A stretch of 7,180 bases of DNA, taken from positions 1 to 7,180 of the forward strand of contig JAQGOW010000576.1 of assembly GCA_028293405.1 (NCBI GenBank), written 5' to 3'. The position numbers and the translations under genes were made by a program. Under the pieces are notes generated by a model, which had not been told where the DNA came from, ran no database searches, and was given only the letters and a program-made list of their open reading frames with translations. This DNA is from Verrucomicrobiales bacterium. GTDB taxonomy: Bacteria; Verrucomicrobiota; Verrucomicrobiia; Limisphaerales; Palsa-1400. Of this stretch, positions 6,627-7,180 are shown piece after piece (the stretch's first letter is position 1; each line of letters starts with the position of its first letter).

Positions 6627-6992
6627 ATGAAATGCGCTAAACATGTGATCGAGGCGATTGGGGTTTGCGCTTATTGCGGACGCGGGTTGTGCGTGGAGTG
6701 CGTGCCGGCTAATAGTGGCTCGCGTTTGGTGTGTTCCATTGACTGCGCGGAAACGCTCTCGCGTAATGACAAAGTTATTCAGTCGATTCTCAATAAGAGT
6801 CTCCAAACTGCGAAGGCCAGCGCGTTTTATTGTTATCTTTGCTCGGCCTTGTCTTTTGGAGGGGCGATTGCGGCTTATTATACTGCGCCGGTTCCGTTCC
6901 TGATTTGGTTTGCGGCTGGGTGTGGTGCGGTTTTGTTGATGGCGGGGGTTTGGTACAGTCGGGTTGCTGTTGCTGATTTTAAGAAACCGTGA
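6627..6992 (+). CDS. B-box-like zinc-finger protein with two membrane helices
   Basis: The 121-residue product has an N-terminal cysteine-rich module: Cys3, His6, Cys14, Cys17, Cys22, Cys25, Cys36 and Cys40, arranged CxxH-x7-CxxC-x4-CxxC-x10-CxxxC. This is enough to bind two zinc ions and resembles bacterial B-box-type zinc-finger proteins. Two hydrophobic segments follow at about residues 65-86 and 88-110, and a short basic tail (ADFKKP) ends the protein. It is probably an inner-membrane protein with the zinc module in the cytoplasm. The function is unknown; related bacterial proteins are usually annotated only as zinc finger or membrane protein. AAGGTG at 6616-6621, five bases before the ATG, is a plausible ribosome binding site. 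The gene begins 109 bases after the large gene on the same strand and may be read through from it, but there is no sign of a shared task. Confidence 0.75.
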   Translation: MKCAKHVIEAIGVCAYCGRGLCVECVPANSGSRLVCSIDCAETLSRNDKVIQSILNKSLQTAKASAFYCYLCSALSFGGAIAAYYTAPVPFLIWFAAGCGAVLLMAGVWYSRVAVADFKKP

Positions 6993-7061
6993 GAGCGAAC
7001 GGTTGACGATTGGATAAAAGAGAAGACGGCGCGCGCGGAGCGACGGATGCCGGATTGTCTC

Positions 7062-7082
7062 AGTGCAGAGTGCAGAATTCAA
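7062..7082. repeat. Short heptad repeat (AGTGCAG)
   Basis: AGTGCAG occurs twice in tandem (7062-7068 and 7069-7075), followed by a diverged unit AATTCAA (7076-7082). It shares the 7-base period of the tract at 1547-1614 but not its sequence. It lies about 70 bases downstream of the zinc-finger gene, in intergenic DNA near the right edge. Confidence 0.45.
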
Positions 7083-7180
7083 CATGCGTGAGGGATACGG
7101 TGTATTGTGCTTGATGAGGAGACGAGGTTTACTGGAGTTGGTGATTTTGAAACTTCTGAAACTGCATTGTTTTGTTCTTA

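Noticed and set aside
6546..7085. 179-codon minus-strand open frame
   Set aside because: It overlaps the zinc-finger gene, whose cysteine spacing and membrane helices are much stronger evidence of coding.
7113..7180. Possible start of a plus-strand gene at the right edge (ATG at 7113, open to the end)
   Set aside because: Only about 22 codons are visible, with no ribosome binding site and no recognisable signal peptide or domain; too little to call.

Overview
The window looks like chromosomal DNA of a Gram-negative environmental bacterium, most likely a member of the Verrucomicrobiota (Pedosphaera/Limisphaerales-like). This placement is inference. It rests on a very large secreted protein ending in a 'SxDLxNWTxV...RFYRV' type domain, passenger-type beta repeats without an outer-membrane barrel, weak or absent Shine-Dalgarno sequences, and short 7-nt-period repeat tracts between genes. 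No mobile element, CRISPR array, rRNA or tRNA was seen.

Layout. The left third reads on the minus strand: a sugar kinase of the PfkB family, best matched to 2-keto-3-deoxygluconate kinase (434-1516), a probable intrinsic terminator (386-409), then the first 60 codons of a secreted protein that runs off the left edge (182 to 1). A long intergenic stretch (1517-2392) separates this from the plus-strand genes. It carries no convincing gene but is rich in structure: a heptad repeat tract just upstream of the kinase, two short direct-repeat arrays in the same 10-bp helical phase, a strong 11-bp hairpin, and a leader with competing inverted repeats before the next gene.

The centre of the window is one 1374-residue secreted protein (2393-6517). 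It is built from a signal peptide, a seven-bladed kelch/galactose-oxidase-like propeller, a galactose-oxidase-type E-set domain, about 17 degenerate beta repeats, a PATR-like autotransporter passenger motif, and a C-terminal Verrucomicrobia-type domain. The propeller has no cysteine and lacks recognisable copper ligands, so it is probably a binding or structural module rather than an oxidase. A small gene follows (6627-6992) for a cysteine-rich zinc-finger protein with two membrane helices.

The genes do not form an obvious pathway. The kinase is intracellular sugar-acid metabolism. The large protein and the left-edge protein are exported. The zinc-finger protein is probably in the inner membrane. 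The most unusual item is the mosaic architecture of the large exported protein. The structured intergenic region next to it is second.
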